NCBI GenBank assembly: GCA_031308135.1
Contig: JAHLJT010000631.1
Coordinates: 144,936,734 to 145,000,733, forward strand
Source of the DNA: Acheta domesticus
Lineage: Eukaryota; Arthropoda; Insecta; Orthoptera; Gryllidae
DNA: 64,000 nt
Direction of reading: 5' to 3'
In this document: positions 10,560-22,560 of the stretch, piece after piece
Layout of the letters: each line of letters opens with the position of its first letter
Position numbering within the stretch: position 1 is the first letter of the stretch
Notes under the pieces: model-generated
Databases searched by the model: none
Told to the model about the DNA's origin: nothing
Seen by the model: only the letters and a program-made list of their open reading frames with translations
Translations under genes and position numbers: made by a program

Positions 10560-13331
10560 ATGTTGGCATTGACTAGCTTTGACGGGTCAAAGCATAAATA
10601 TACACGAAATGACCATGCGTCAAAGCCATATGAAGATATACATTTCAAATTTACGAACAATATCTTCATCACGACACTTTTAAAATATCACTTCACATTG
10701 AAAATTACACTTCACAAAATTACGCTTCAGTTATATCATGAAAGATTTGGTCACCAAAATAAGAGACACGTGAAGACCATGCTTTTTACGAATTTAGACA
10801 TTGGAAATGGATTCTGAGCTCTGTGAAGGTTTTTTTTGGTAAAGCTCATCGTCTATCTTTTGGAAGTAGAAAGAGAGCATCAGCACCGGGAGAGCTAAAT
10901 CATACAGATGTGTGTGGTCATTTTCAAGAATCAGTGTCTGGGTATAGCTATTGTGTTGTTTAAAGCCGATTATACCAAATTTCGATCAATTTATTTCATT
11001 AAAGAGAAGTCAGATGTGCCTAATAAATTGACTCAGTTTATAGCAGAAACAAAAGCAGCTGGACACACAATTAAGGAAATTTTGAGCGACAACGGAGGAG
11101 AATTTGGTAGTAAGGCTATTAAAGAATTTCTCGAAAAGGAAGGTATAATTCAACGTTTCACGAAGCCTTACACTCCTGAACAAAATGGTTGCAGTGAAAG
11201 GGAAAATCGCACAGTTGTAGAAATGGCTAAAGCAACGATGTATGCTCATGGTCAAATTCCTCAATCGCTTTGGACTGAAATGATTAATACAGCATCATAT
11301 ATTTTGAATCGTACAGGAGTTTCTAGTGATCCCGAAAAGTCTCCTTATGAACTTTGGTACAAGAAGAAACCTGGTATAAAACACCTTCGCATAATAGGCT
11401 CTACTTGTTAGGCTCACATTCCGAAGCAAAGAAGAAAGAAGATGGATCGGAAAGCAGTCAAGGGAATCTTAATAGGCTACGACCATAATGAAGGTTATAG
11501 GATTTGGAATAAAGATGAAAACAAATTAATTACATCACGTGATGTCATTTTTGAAGAAAACCACTTCTTGAAAGAAAAACTGTGGCAATTCGTATGGATA
11601 TTGATGATCCTGAAAAGCAAGATACAACAATTGAAAATAAAGAAGAGTTTTATGATGCTCATGACAATGTGCTAGAAGATTTTGAAAACGTTATGGAGCA
11701 TGGAAGAGATTCTATAGACGTGAATCAAGAAATTCCAGTACCTCAACTGCGTGATCGTTCCATACTAAAATATCCGCAAAGATTTCAAGATTATGTAATG
11801 GCATCAACAACGTTAAGAGAACCAGATACTTACTATGAAGCTCTACATTCAGAACAATTGGAAGACTGGAAAGAAGTAATGGAGCAAGAAAATCAAACTT
11901 GGGTTTTGAAAGAATTACCGCCGGGAAAAAGAGCTATTCCATGCAAATGGGTCTACAAGACTAAAACTAATGCTGATCGATCAGTTGATAAACGTAAAGC
12001 TAGATTAGCAATTAAAGGTTTTTCACAAGAGAAAGGCGTTGATTATGATCAAACATTTAGCCCAGTTGCAAGAACCTCTACAATCAGAACATTGCTCAGT
12101 GTTGCTGCCCGTGAGAAAATGAAACTTGCACAAATAGATGAATCCACTGCTTTTCTAAATGGGCACCTAAAAGAAACCATATTAATGAAGCAACCTGACG
12201 GATACAATGATGGTTCTGGAAGAGTGTGCCGATTGAAGAGAAGTTTATACGGCTTGAAACAGGTACCCCGTTGTTGGAATGAAGCATTTGGTAATTATAT
12301 TATCAGTTTAGGATTACAGAGAAGTGAAGCAGATCAATGAATCTTTATAAATCAGAGCGGCATTTGTAAGATTTTCTTTGTACTTTACGTAGATGATGGG
12401 TTGATTGCTACTAATAGTGATCAAGAACTTCAGGATTTCATTAGTGCACTTGAGGAGGGGTTCAAAATTACTTCGAAGCCGGCATCTTTTTACCTAGGTT
12501 TTGAAATTAAAAAGGAAAATGAATGGATCCATACACGTAAATCAAGCGAATTACACGAAAATGATTTTAGAACGGTTCGGTATGAATACCTGCCGATCTG
12601 TTACGAATCCAATACTAAGGGATAATAGTAGTGAAAAGAGTCCTCTTGCTAATAAATTTCCATAAAGGGAAGATGTTGGTGCCTTAATGTATCTGATGTG
12701 TGGAACTAGGCCTCATATTGCCTATGCTGTAGGAGTGATATCAAGAAATCTAGAGAAGCCAACGGAACGTGTAGTTAAAATTAAGAGAATTTTTCGTTAC
12801 CTGAAGGGTACTGTTGACTATAGGATTACGTATAGAAGCGGCATATTCAACAAGGTTTTAACATGCTACAGGGACGCAGATCATGGAGGTGACCTTGAGA
12901 CAGGACGCTCGACATTAGGAGTACTCTGTGTTTATGCCAGCGCATCCATTAGTTCGTTTAGTCGAAGACAATTTTCTGTGGTCGTCTCTACTACTGAAGC
13001 CGAGATTGTAGCAGCTAGTGAAGCAGCTCGTGAGATTGTTTGGTTAAAGAGACTCTTAAATGAACTTTTAAATGAACCAATAAAAGCACATTTGTTTGTT
13101 GACAATGAAGCTGTGACTCGTCTAGCGCAGAATCCTGAGTTTCATCGCAGAACGAAACACATCCGCATAAGACATTTTTTTGTTCGAACATTTGCAGAAA
13201 CTGACATTTCAAGAGTGGATACAGAAAACCAACCTGCAGACTTGTTAACGAAGCCGTTGTTTGGTATTCAATTGGAAACGTTATCCAATAACATGGGACT
13301 CACTATGTTATTAAATACGGGAGAGTGTTGA
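10560..13331 (+). pseudogene. copia pol remnant (integrase, reverse transcriptase, RNase H)
   Basis: Decayed polyprotein in several frames. HERFGHQNKRH (about 10737) is the GAG-pre-integrase motif. The integrase core shows HTDVCG, ILSDNGGEFG (about 11080) and TPEQNGCSERENRT, the D-D-E residues. Next come WVYKTKTNADRSVDKRKARL, YDQTFSPVA and RLKRSLYGLKQVPRCW of copia RT, and LYVDDGLIATNS (YVDD, about 12385). The RNase H end reads ADHGGDLETGRSTLG, VVSTTEAEIVAAS, LFVDNEAVTRLAQNP and PADLLTKPL. Stops occur at about 11409 and 12338, with frame changes near 10820-10900, 11580 and 12625-12690. It therefore cannot make an active protein. Confidence 0.92.
13317..13325 (+). other. Polypurine tract of the copia element
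   Basis: A short purine run (GGGAGAG) directly before the 3' LTR, the position where plus-strand priming occurs. Confidence 0.5.
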
Positions 13332-13503
13332 CATTATGCATTCTTGTATTCTCTTGTTTATTTCATAACTTGTTTACTAATTTTCTTTTGTGTAATATCT
13401 TTGACTTTGTTGTAGAACGTTATGAATATCGTGTACAATGTAAGCCTTCGATAAATTTGATGTTTAATTCAAAGAATCACGTGTGTTATTAAAATATTCA
13501 AGT
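13326..13503 (+). repeat. 3' LTR of the copia element
   Basis: 178 bp beginning TGTTGACATTATGCATTC, collinear with the 5' LTR with small deletions and substitutions, so the insertion is not recent. Confidence 0.88.
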
Positions 13504-15623
13504 TATTTTGTTCCTTTGAATCTAACCTCATCCCTTATAGTGGTGCAACTCCACTCGACGGTCATTTCCGGATCACGCGGGCACGCAGCACAAGCCTGCC
13601 CACTCGATGCCTGGGCCGTGATGCTCCGGCTGACATCACTCCTTGTTGGCACATGGGCACCAATAAATTATTCAAATTTGGCGCCGTTCCGGGAAATCAG
13701 TTATTAATAACAATCTTTCGCCTTAATTACCAGCTCAGAATATACATTTTAAACGTCCCACGTTGGAATTCCCGCGCTATTTCTAAAGAAAGGCGCAAAC
13801 ACTTCTTTCCACGGACTGCTTTGAGGGAGGGGGGAAACGGTCCTCGTCGCCAACGCTCCAGCTGTTGGCGAATTACTTCCAAATTCCTCCGCGCCTATTG
13901 GGCCATCGGCCAAAAGCTCTATTCATTATTTAAAAAGGCTTGGAAATTTACGTATTAACATACAATAGCATTATTGCAAAATTCAAAACGCCAAGACAGC
14001 GATGTCATAGCAATATTGTTTCCGCACATGGAAGCAAGCGGGAGAATGAGGGTATTAACGTGCTGCGATAGGTGGATTTAAACTCTAAACAGTTGGTACG
14101 AGAGCCAACAGTCGGCCGTTTCAAAGAGTGTATACATTCTCCCGCTAAGAACGTGTTAGCGTAAATTAACATACGTTTCGCAAAAGAAATTAATGTAAAA
14201 CGGTTGCTTCCCGCGCCAATACAGGTAAAGGTTAAGGTATTCATTCAATGCTTATCTATTCTTTCATATACGTACAATAAAAGGGATCCATTTCGTGTTT
14301 GCAGAGATCGAGCGAACTTTCCAGAATTTATGTATCATACCCATATCATAGCTCTTCCAGCACATCATTTGAAGTTTTATTTCTCTGCCTCGCCACTCCT
14401 GACCAGTGTGGTTAGTGCCAAATTTTTTAAAGTACCTCATATGCACCGCGGTGAACCCCCACCCAAATACCCACTTAGGTATCGGGCCACTGCACACGAC
14501 GAATCATCAAGTCCGAGAGGCTGGGGGCCATTTTCCCGTCTCCCCACTGCCTACTCCTTCAGGCTATTGACGTGAGTTTCGCCAAGAACAGAACGACAAT
14601 ATATGGTGGGAATGGTATATGGTGGAAATAAATGGTGTCATTTCCACCATGGGCGGGTCGTTGGTAGCCTTGCGGGCGGTGTGGGGAGAGTCTGCCTTCC
14701 CTGCTAAACCCGCAGGCTTTACCGGCTTCCAACCTCAAGAAGTCATCACACCACAGTAGCAGTAAGAACTTTGTGGATTACTCTTAATCGGGCCCCCGTA
14801 AACTCCTTTTCCCCGCCAAGATGTACGGTAAGATGTTTTTAACGAGGGAGACTGACTAAGGGGTAGATGCCACCTTAGAGGCATATTATTCAATGCGGCA
14901 AATAATTGTTTCTATTTGTATTACCTGAATCAGACTAGTAAGCCGCAAGAACTATAGTATATAATTGTAAAGTCCGGTTATATAAGGCACAGTTTTCGTA
15001 CAGATCCTCATACAGTTTCGGTACAGAAACGTCAAGATCCCAAACCGGAAGTATAAAAGCCAAAGGTCGCGCATATACGGTCGATACGTTTTCTGTACGA
15101 ATCGCTACAAACCGCCGCTTAGGAGTCTAACGAGGAACAACTGAATTGCGCCGTCCGAGTACTTTCAGAGGTAGTCTGTGCGTGCGTTCTGGCTATGATA
15201 TTTAATATTAATTAACCATGACGAGCATAGAGAAGAAAATGGGACGACAGGAACTGGGAAAAAGGTAGATTATCCTTCACATAGTCGCACCGTGATACAC
15301 CTAACCACAAAATCTAAATGGCCGATGACCGTCCCGTCGGATGAACTAATCCGTTAGTGAACGATTATGCTGCTAGAGACGCTTGAGTCAAACTGTAAGC
15401 TTTCTGCATGAAAAATTACGAACAAGCTCAAAATTTTTCCAAGCAGAAAATGTGCAGTCTGGACTGCACGTTTCCTCTTCAATAGGCTGCCTAACTTATA
15501 AGAGCTTATGGGCCACATATCAAATTCTGATTACGACTTTTATTCAACATATTTAATGATTAATGAACATATGAGAAAAATTAATATATCATTAAATAAA
15601 AATAAGATGAATTGTGCAATTGT
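13504..15623. other. Intergenic or intronic, possible LTR-element trace at 13677
   Basis: No gene recognised. TTTGGCGCCGTTCCGGGA at 13677-13694 resembles a Ty3/BEL-type primer-binding site, but no LTR pair or pol was found. A 12-bp inverted pair (AGCGGGAGAATG near 14038, CATTCTCCCGCT near 14134) is present. 14590-14790 is moderately GC-rich without an ORF. Confidence 0.4.
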
Positions 15624-15860
15624 TCAGAAAGACAGTTGAGGGCGTTCAGCTTCATTCATCAACGAATTTATTTCCACTTTCGGCTCGGTTGTAGCAAGTT
15701 TCATTAAGTGACTAAATGTAGAAGAAGTGAGGCTACTTCTATTTTTATTGTTAATAAAATTCATAGTTGAAAAAACACTTTTACAAATGTATGTGCTGCC
15801 AAACATTGATGTCATCCTCAGCTCAAAGTAACGCAAGTTAGGAAATCTTTCTTCACGCAA
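15624..15860 (-). pseudogene. hAT transposase C-terminal fragment (SCAND3/FAM200-like)
   Basis: Only the end of a hAT transposase, the dimerisation region, survives. FPNLRYFELRMTSMFGS leads into GSTYICKSVFSTMNFINNKN and RSSLTSSTFSHLMKLATT. The GSTY.CE..FS.MN..K...RS.LT signature is typical of SCAND3/FAM200/ZBED5-type hAT proteins. In this copy the usual glutamate after C is lysine. Upstream (to about 16160) the sequence turns GC-rich and no catalytic part was found. Confidence 0.7.
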
Positions 15861-16759
15861 GAATTAGAAAAAATCTGGTCCCTTTTCTACTGTAGCGTCG
15901 TGGCGCGCTCAAACGGTGTCTACCTGCGCGAGGGCAGGAAGTTCTACAAAAGTTGCAGAAGATGACGCATTGGGAATTTCTGCCTAGCGCGGATACGGCT
16001 CGGAGGCAATGGGGGCGGCGGAAGGCGAATATAACGGCGCGAGACACGGCCGCCCTTGTTCTTGTTCTCAGCAGCGTCGACGGGCAGTTGTGCGTAGGTT
16101 TGGGCGAGTGGCGCACGTGGGCAAGGGGCCGGCAATTCATTGTCGTGACGAGCGAGACATGCATTAGGTCTCAGATGTAGAGCGTTGAGGTAGCCGTTCG
16201 ATTAAAATCTCTCCTAGTAGTGGGATCTATTTAGTTAGTTAATTGTAAGCAGTGAAATTTGTTATTTGTGACTACGGTCTAGTTTAGGAATAAACTCACT
16301 GTTATTACAACCCACTCTCGTTTGTGTTCTTATTACAGCCGTATGACGCCACACTAGCTCCACTAGTCCAGAAAAAGCAACGCCTTACGTTTTAAACACA
16401 ATAAAGGTCTGTGACCAAACTAAACTGATGAGAACCGACGAAACACACTGCGATAACGAATGACAGTGACCGAGTGAGAGAGAAGAATTAGGCAGCGCAG
16501 TCGGAGGAGTCCATGTTGTGACAGAGTGCGGGACGCCTTTCGGAATTCACAGTGAAAGCGCAACCGATTTGACTAACAATACAAAGCATTATAATACAAC
16601 CTATAGTCTATCAGCTATCTCTACAATTTAAGACCTTCAATTGACCACTAATGTTAAGGCTTATTTCATATTTATAATTAGTTCTGTAATTACAAATGTA
16701 ATTATAAAAATGCGTAACAAAAAATACCGTATTTGGTTGGTATAATCCAATTTTTCAAA
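15861..16759. other. GC-rich block then AT-rich flank, no gene
   Basis: 15853-16180 is GC-rich with overlapping open frames on both strands that resemble nothing known. It may be the interior of a hAT-derived element lying between the transposase tail and the terminus at 16819. Confidence 0.35.
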
Positions 16760-16776
16760 GCAGTCGTGGGTCACAC

Positions 16777-16819
16777 AAAAAGGTCCCGCGGACCGCATGC
16801 GGCCAGTTGGAAAGCGCTG
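16777..16819 (-). repeat. hAT-like terminus
   Basis: Read on the minus strand, CAGCGCTTTCCAACTGGCCG begins a stretch that continues with CATGCGGTCCGCGGGACC. This resembles the 5' ends of many hAT elements (CAG start, then a CGCGG-type subterminal). It faces the transposase fragment at 15624-15860. No partner end or 8-bp duplication was found. Confidence 0.45.
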
Positions 16820-17343
16820 CTCTACAGTGTCCACCGGGCTTAAGAATTTTTGTAAAAATTCGTTCATCGTTCATTTGCAAGCTCATCTTCATTACCTTAT
16901 TATTAATTAAATGAGTCGTGAGAATGATTCTATTTTAGAACATACAATCCAGTGGTGAAGCTGAAGTGTAATCTGGGGGCGTTAGAATAACCAAATTATT
17001 TTTCAACAAAATCCGTCGTTATATGTGCCATTTTCCCAATATTTTTGACTCCTTTTTCCCTGCTAACACGCGAGGGAATCAGCAGGGCCGATTAGCTGCC
17101 AAAGGATAGACACCGGCTGGCTCTGCCGCGCATGCACACAAGAGGGGGCGCGCTATATCCTTCTCTCTCGCATTCACTGCGCAGGAAGCCTCCTGGCGGA
17201 GCCTCGGTTTCCAGCAGACCTAGACTTGTACCGCGATGTGAGTCTACGTCCCGGCCACGCAAATTCACCTCATAACCTAAAGTTGTGGGAAAGTAGAGTG
17301 AGTTGTTTGTGTGCCGTTTGTATCATTTCTTACTGAAACCTCG
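16820..17343. other. No recognisable gene
   Basis: Mixed sequence with a GC-richer part at 17040-17230 and no supportable reading frame. Confidence 0.4.
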
Positions 17344-17780
17344 GTAGATTTTAAGAACAGGGTTCGGCTCCTAATGACGCGTACGATTCGGTTCCGAACG
17401 AGTCACTCGCGGCGCCGCCACAGTGTGCCCGGCCACACGGCCACGTGGCCAACGCACTTTCGTGTGGAATCGTGACGCTTCGCTACCCGTGTCCAAGTTG
17501 AGGACGAGGCTCGGGCCTTCGGCCCTCGCGTTAACATAAAACATCCTTGAGTCTGTCCAACGCATAATTACCAAAGCATTTTATGCATTTAACATTATGC
17601 ATGCAACGCATTTTATACATTTAACCATTGTAATTCTCCATTACACATTCGCACCACACCGCACAATGCAAGCAGTGCTCCCTGAGTGATCCGTTCTCGT
17701 GGTCCGCGCGAGTGAACCATGCGCAAGTGAACCGTGCGCCGTTGTTTTAGTGAGCCGAACCCTGTCCTTAAAATCAGCCG
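17344..17780. repeat. Inverted-repeat element (~435 bp), probable MITE
   Basis: GATTTTAAGAACAGGGTTCG then GCTC near 17349-17372 is matched inverted near 17754-17778 (GAGCCGAACCCTG, TCCTTAAAATC). The interior is GC-rich and codes for nothing recognised. No convincing target duplication was seen, so the superfamily is left open. Confidence 0.55.
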
Positions 17781-17987
17781 AAACCTCTTCTTTATTAATG
17801 TTTTCTTTTGAATCAATTAATGAAGCTAAAGATTTAGTGTTGTGAAGAATGTCTCACCCACTATGAATCACTCCCATAACTTTCAAACTGTTCACGATAT
17901 CGAAATACAGTTTTCGTTCAGGAATGCGGAATTATGAGGCAAGTAATAGGCCGCAGAGATAGAAATACTTAGTAACTTGCCGAGTTA

Positions 17988-18957
17988 GGCCCGCAACAGA
18001 CCACGCCGAGGAATGTGTTTCCAGAAATGTGGAAAATCGAAACAAGGGTCTCTTATGGACCCCCACACACTTGAAAGAGATTCCTCGTTCGCCTCTGCGG
18101 AGGCGAAAGAGTTCCTCGCTAGAGTCGGTCGGCGAGCGAGTTTTCTCGGACACATTTCTACTCCTTCACTTATTATACATTTGGGCGTTCGCTGCCGCAC
18201 GAAAACACCAGTGCATAGAACTGAGTGAGGTTATAACGTTTGGCAGTAAAAGATGCGATAAATTACCAGTTTTTTTAATTGTTTTCTTGAATTTTCTCTT
18301 CGAACGCAAATGAGCAAGGAAAAACTGTATGGAAGATATTCTTCTTTGTGTGAAATCCGCTCATAATGGGTAATATAAAAATAAACATTTGAAATAAGAA
18401 ACTTGAAAGGGTATTTTGAAAGAATTGAATTAATTTATTATTTTTCGTAATTGGTATTTATGAATGAATTTATTAATTGTGAATTTTATTATGAATAATT
18501 TGATCATTATCTATTCATTATTCAACCAACAAATATAGTAAACCAGAGCATGGTAGAGATTACGGAGCTCAAGAAAATTTGCTGATGTACAACTTCTCCC
18601 ATATACGTCACTTAACTTCTTTTTTTTAAATTAAATAATGATTTGTATGCAATGTAGTAGTGTGTTTCTCTCTAGATAATTCGAACGTTAAACAAATGGT
18701 TTACGATTATTGTAACAAAACAAGGATATCACGAGTAAAAATTACATATCAGCATTTAATAAAACAAGAAATGGGACTCTCAGATGATCTCATAGCTAAA
18801 ACTGCTGCCATCACTCTCCGCTTGTGGCACATAAAGGCATTTCGAGACATCCAATAACGCTCTTTATAGTGTGTGGACGCAGCCTCGCCGACTTATTACC
18901 ACATTTCTCGTCGCACATTTCTCGCAACGCATCCCTCGGTGTAGTCTGTTGCGGGCC
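17988..18957. mobile_element. PIF/Harbinger-type non-autonomous element
   Basis: Both ends read inward GGCCCGCAACAGACYACRCC and then GAGGRATG. TTA flanks both sides (17985-17987 and 18958-18960), the 3-bp duplication typical of PIF/Harbinger. At 970 bp it is too short for a full element. A 65-codon open frame near the right end (VKQMVYDYCNKTRISRVKI) is not recognised. No DDE nuclease is visible. Confidence 0.8.
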
Positions 18958-19079
18958 TTAGATATGAAGAGATAATTGAAATCTGCACCAAAGCAGACAT
19001 GACCAAGAATTAACTTCCACAATATAATTGTTTGAAGACCCAAAATTGTTTCTTTTAAAATTATTGATACGGTAGTGAC

Positions 19080-19350
19080 TCATAAAGAACATCCATTTCA
19101 AGATTTTGAAAAATTTCCTTTTAAGGAATTTCTTGATGAAAAGCAGTTTTCCACCTACAAAGCGCCCTTTCCTTCAGAAAAGTTTTCTTTCTTAATAGAA
19201 TATCCATTATTTGACAGCTACTCAGCAGCTTCGAAATGAATTAACAAATGTAAAAATTGATAATGCTAAATACTTGTATAAGCCTGCAGATTTGATGCTG
19301 AAGTATTTGTTGGACAAATTGATCTAGAAAAAAATTATCAAGAGACTGTT
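19080..19350 (+). pseudogene. hAT transposase remnant (ZMYM1-like type)
   Basis: Read across two frames, THKEHPFQDFEKFPFKEF, EKFSFLIEYPLFDS and QQLRNELTNVKIDNAKYLYK resemble the region before the dimerisation domain of ZMYM1/KRBA2-like hAT proteins (YPLFD...L..EL). Frame changes and stops make it non-functional. Confidence 0.45.
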
Positions 19351-19532
19351 CGATTGATACAACTCAAACTGATTTCGAAATTCATTAGGAAAAGTTTCTA
19401 TCATGCAGGGTTCAAAAGATATGAACATATTAATTATTTGCAATTAACAAAATACTAATTTCTGCATTGTCATTCCGGTTATATTACTACAAAATTTTTT
19501 AAGCATCGTTCATATGTGGGGAGAAGAAGTTA

Positions 19533-19650
19533 AATTAGTGGAGCTACAACAGCACATACTTTCCTGTGTTATTGGAAACAACTACGTACGATTGAAATAT
19601 TACACTTTCTGCGCTATTAACATCGCTACAGCTATATCAAGTCACAACAA
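19533..19650. repeat. Family B repeat, copy 1
   Basis: AGTGGAGCTACAACAGCACA, followed by TACTTTCCTGTGTTATTGG and AAACAACTACGTA, recurs with few changes at 44820-44890. There is no coding capacity. It is a dispersed repeat of unknown class. Confidence 0.65.
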
Positions 19651-20019
19651 CACGTAATTCACAGAAATTCGTGACAGCGAAACGGAATTCCATTATTGCA
19701 TTCCCTGCATTGTTGATACTCCCTTAAAGAGCCAACAATTTTTATTTCAAATGTTTCAAAAGAAATAATATGTAAAAGATTAATGTGAAAATGTAAAAGA
19801 AAAGGTCAAATTTAAGAAACAAACAAAGAAATAATTTATATAATTCCAAATTCTAATTTACGACGTATCCGGCTGTCTGAAGCGGAGTAAATTTGTAGTG
19901 GGCTATTATGTTTGTCATGAAATTATAGAAAAACTATTCATATTTTCAAAACATTAAGAGTGATCTTATTTGAAGATGTAGTTTTGATAAATACATTTCA
20001 TTGAGAAAACCTGATCATA

Positions 20020-21460
20020 TATCGTCGCCCAAAGTACATTTTTTAAAAAATTTTATCCATTTTTCGGTTTCCTAATAGTAGAAAGCAAAGATTAATTTTA
20101 GAATAATAAAGAACACAAAAACCTCGTCCTAAATGGCAATTTTCTTTCAAAAAATTATAGCAGTTTTTAAGAAAATAGCGTTTAAGCGCTATTAAAAATG
20201 CGAAATCTGAATTTCTTTTTCACAGAAAATTTTTGAGTTTAAAAAAAACAACTTAATTCGAAGTCATTTGAAGCACTTAAACTCACAAATATAACAATAT
20301 TTAAAAAATTGCTGCTAATGAGCATATTAAAGATTTTAAACTTTTAAAAAAATTACATTTGTGTAATTTTGGAGAGAAAAAGACCCTTAAAAAAATACTT
20401 CACGTCATATTAAAGAGTGCAATTACCACTATTCATTCCAAAAGTTTCAAGAAAAAATTTGGAGCCATTTATGAGAAAATGGCATTTGAGCATTTCTGAA
20501 AATGAGGAGTTTTGAGCTAGTTTTCACAGAAAACCATTGAGATTTTGAGAAACTTTACATGACATTATTTAAAGCACATGTATTCATTAATATATAGTGC
20601 CAATCAAAAGAATAAGGACAACCCTCTCCATCACATTTCTTTAAAGTGTTCCTATACATTTGTTTAGTGTTATCTTCATGCCTTATTAAATTAAACCCAA
20701 AAAGTGCCACCTTTCCATAAAACAACAGATTGCTAACTAAAAGAATGAGAGTTCTAATTTTCTTTTATTGGCAAACTGAAAAGAATATCAATTTTTGATG
20801 TTTAAAAAATGCTCATTAAAAAATTTATTAAACTTATATCAACCAATTGTGGTTTATAAAATGTATCTAATTAAAGCTCGTATTCGATTATAAAACATTT
20901 TGCTGAAACAAAAATATTAAAGAAGTTATTAAGCTAGTAATGCATAGGAAAACGAAATGTAAAGGAACATCTTAAAGAAATGTGGAGAGGGGTGTCCTTA
21001 TTCTTTTCGTTGGCACTAATGATGTCAATAAATCGCCGCTAATGTAAATATTAACCACGTGAAAGAAGTCAAAAAATTACATGTTTACTATTTTTGAAAA
21101 AACAAAAGAATAGAGCATTAAGGCGTTTATATCATCTAATACATTTAGCACTACCCCTACCAAAAGTTTAAAGAAACCATTTGGAGCCATTTTTGAGAAA
21201 ATCTTATTGTATTTTTTTTCAATTGCACATATTGCACAGAATATTGCGGGGAAACTACTAACATTTTCAAAAATATGTACAGTACCTTAAAGAAAGAACT
21301 CACTACGAGGAACAAATTTTATTTGAAGGAAAATTCTCTATCTGCAATTTTGTATTTGGAGGGAGACACCAAATGAAATCGGACCTATGCCACTTTAATA
21401 AGCGTATTTTACTCTATTCGTACAAGAAGTTTAAATATAAAATTAGACTTTACAAGAAGC
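20020..21460 (+). repeat. Family A repeat, copy 2, plus-oriented arm
   Basis: It follows the order of copy 1: AAAGTACATTTTTT, TTTTTCGGTTTCCTA, then the ~302-bp units with GAAAATGGCATTTGAGCATT and ACCAAAAGTTTAAAGAAA. It is interrupted by the MITE at 20597-21016. At about 21460 the sequence turns back on itself. Confidence 0.75.
20597..21016. mobile_element. Tc1/mariner-type MITE nested in family A
   Basis: The 420-bp insert has ends GTGCCAATCAAAAGAATAAG and, inverted, GTGCCAACGAAAAGAATAAG, each followed by GGACA-type sequence. TA flanks both sides (20595-20596, 21017-21018). The empty site is seen in family A copy 1 (near 7035), where the flanking sequences are continuous. There is no transposase inside. 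Confidence 0.88.
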
Positions 21461-22480
21461 CTATAGGACATTTTCAAAATTTTCTAAAAACAAAAAACCC
21501 TCCAAATTTTTTCATTAAATTTCTTGTAAGAATAGAGTAAAATACACTTATAAAGGTGGCATTGGTCCGACTTTCACGGTTGACTCTGCATTTTTGAAAA
21601 TTGCGAAAGTTTGAATTTTATTCAGCGTCCTCCTCCAACTAGAACAATTCAGACACAGATTATTCCTTCACATAAAATTTGTTCCTCATAGCGAGTTCTT
21701 TCTTTAAGGTCATGTACATTTTTATTTGAAAATTTTAGTAGTTTTCGCGCAATGTGTGCAATTTTCTAAAATCACAAAAACAAGATTTTCTCAAAAACGG
21801 TTTCACATTTTTCTTTAAACTTTTGGTATGTTTAGTGCTAAATGTACGCTATGAGATGACATAAAATCCATATTGCTCTATTCTCTTTTTAAAAAATTGC
21901 AAAAATGTAATTTTTTGACTTGTCTCTCACATCGGTAATGTTTACATTAGTGGCAATTTGTTTCATTTTTATATTTACGAGTGTAAGTGCTTTAAATAAT
22001 GTCAAGTAAAGTTTCTAGAAATCTCAACCATTTTCTGTGAAAACTAGCCCAAAATTCCGCATTTTCACAAACGCACAAACGCCATTTTCTCATAAATGAC
22101 TCCAAATCTTTTCTTCAAACTTTCGGAATGGATAGTGCTAATTGCACTCTTTAATATGACAAGTTCAATTTGGTGTATTTGTTTATTTTTCAAAAACTAC
22201 ACAAATGCAATTTTGTAAAAGATCTCTCCCAGCTTTAATATGAACATTACCAGCAATTTGTGAACATTAATATATTTGTGAGTGTAAGAGCTTCAAATGA
22301 AGTTTTTTGAAAACTCCAAAATTTTCTGTGAATCACACCATCTTTAGTAGCAGTTAAACGCCATTTTATTAAAAACAGCTACAAATTTTTAAAGGAAAAT
22401 TGCAATTTAGAACGAGGTTTTTGTGTGCTTTAATATTCTAAAATTAACATATCCGCTCTACCATTAGGAAACCAAAAAAT
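21461..22480 (-). repeat. Family A repeat, minus-oriented arm (fold-back partner)
   Basis: This stretch is family A in reverse: TTTCTTGTAAGAATAGAGTA, CAAAAACAAGATTTTCTC, then CGCCATTTTCTCATAAATG, ending AACCAAAAAATTGAAG. With the plus arm before it, it makes a large imperfect palindrome centred near 21460. Confidence 0.75.
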
Positions 22481-22492
22481 TGAAGAAGAGAA

Positions 22493-22532
<40 letters not shown>

Positions 22533-22560
22533 AGAAGAGAAGAGGAAGAAGAAGGGAATA
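22481..22560. repeat. GAA/GAGGAA purine repeat
   Basis: About 80 bp of GAA, GGA and GAG units at the junction between the inverted arm and the next plus-oriented family A piece. Confidence 0.9.

Larger units (their letters stand above)
10162..13503 (+). mobile_element. Ty1/copia LTR retrotransposon, internally deleted and decayed
   Basis: Two LTRs flank a ~3-kb interior, well short of a full copia element (about 5 kb); gag and protease are missing. The 5-bp sequence TATTT occurs just before the 5' LTR (10157-10161) and just after the 3' LTR (13504-13508), a target duplication. The interior reads GAG-pre-integrase, integrase, RT, RNase H in copia order. Confidence 0.92.

Noticed and set aside
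15853..16180. GC-rich overlapping ORFs on both strands
   Set aside because: No similarity to any family and overlapping frames on both strands; more likely composition than coding.
17349..17372. Target duplication of a CAGGG-starting hAT at the inverted-repeat element
   Set aside because: The flanking 8-mers are inverted, not direct, copies, so they belong to the inverted repeat.
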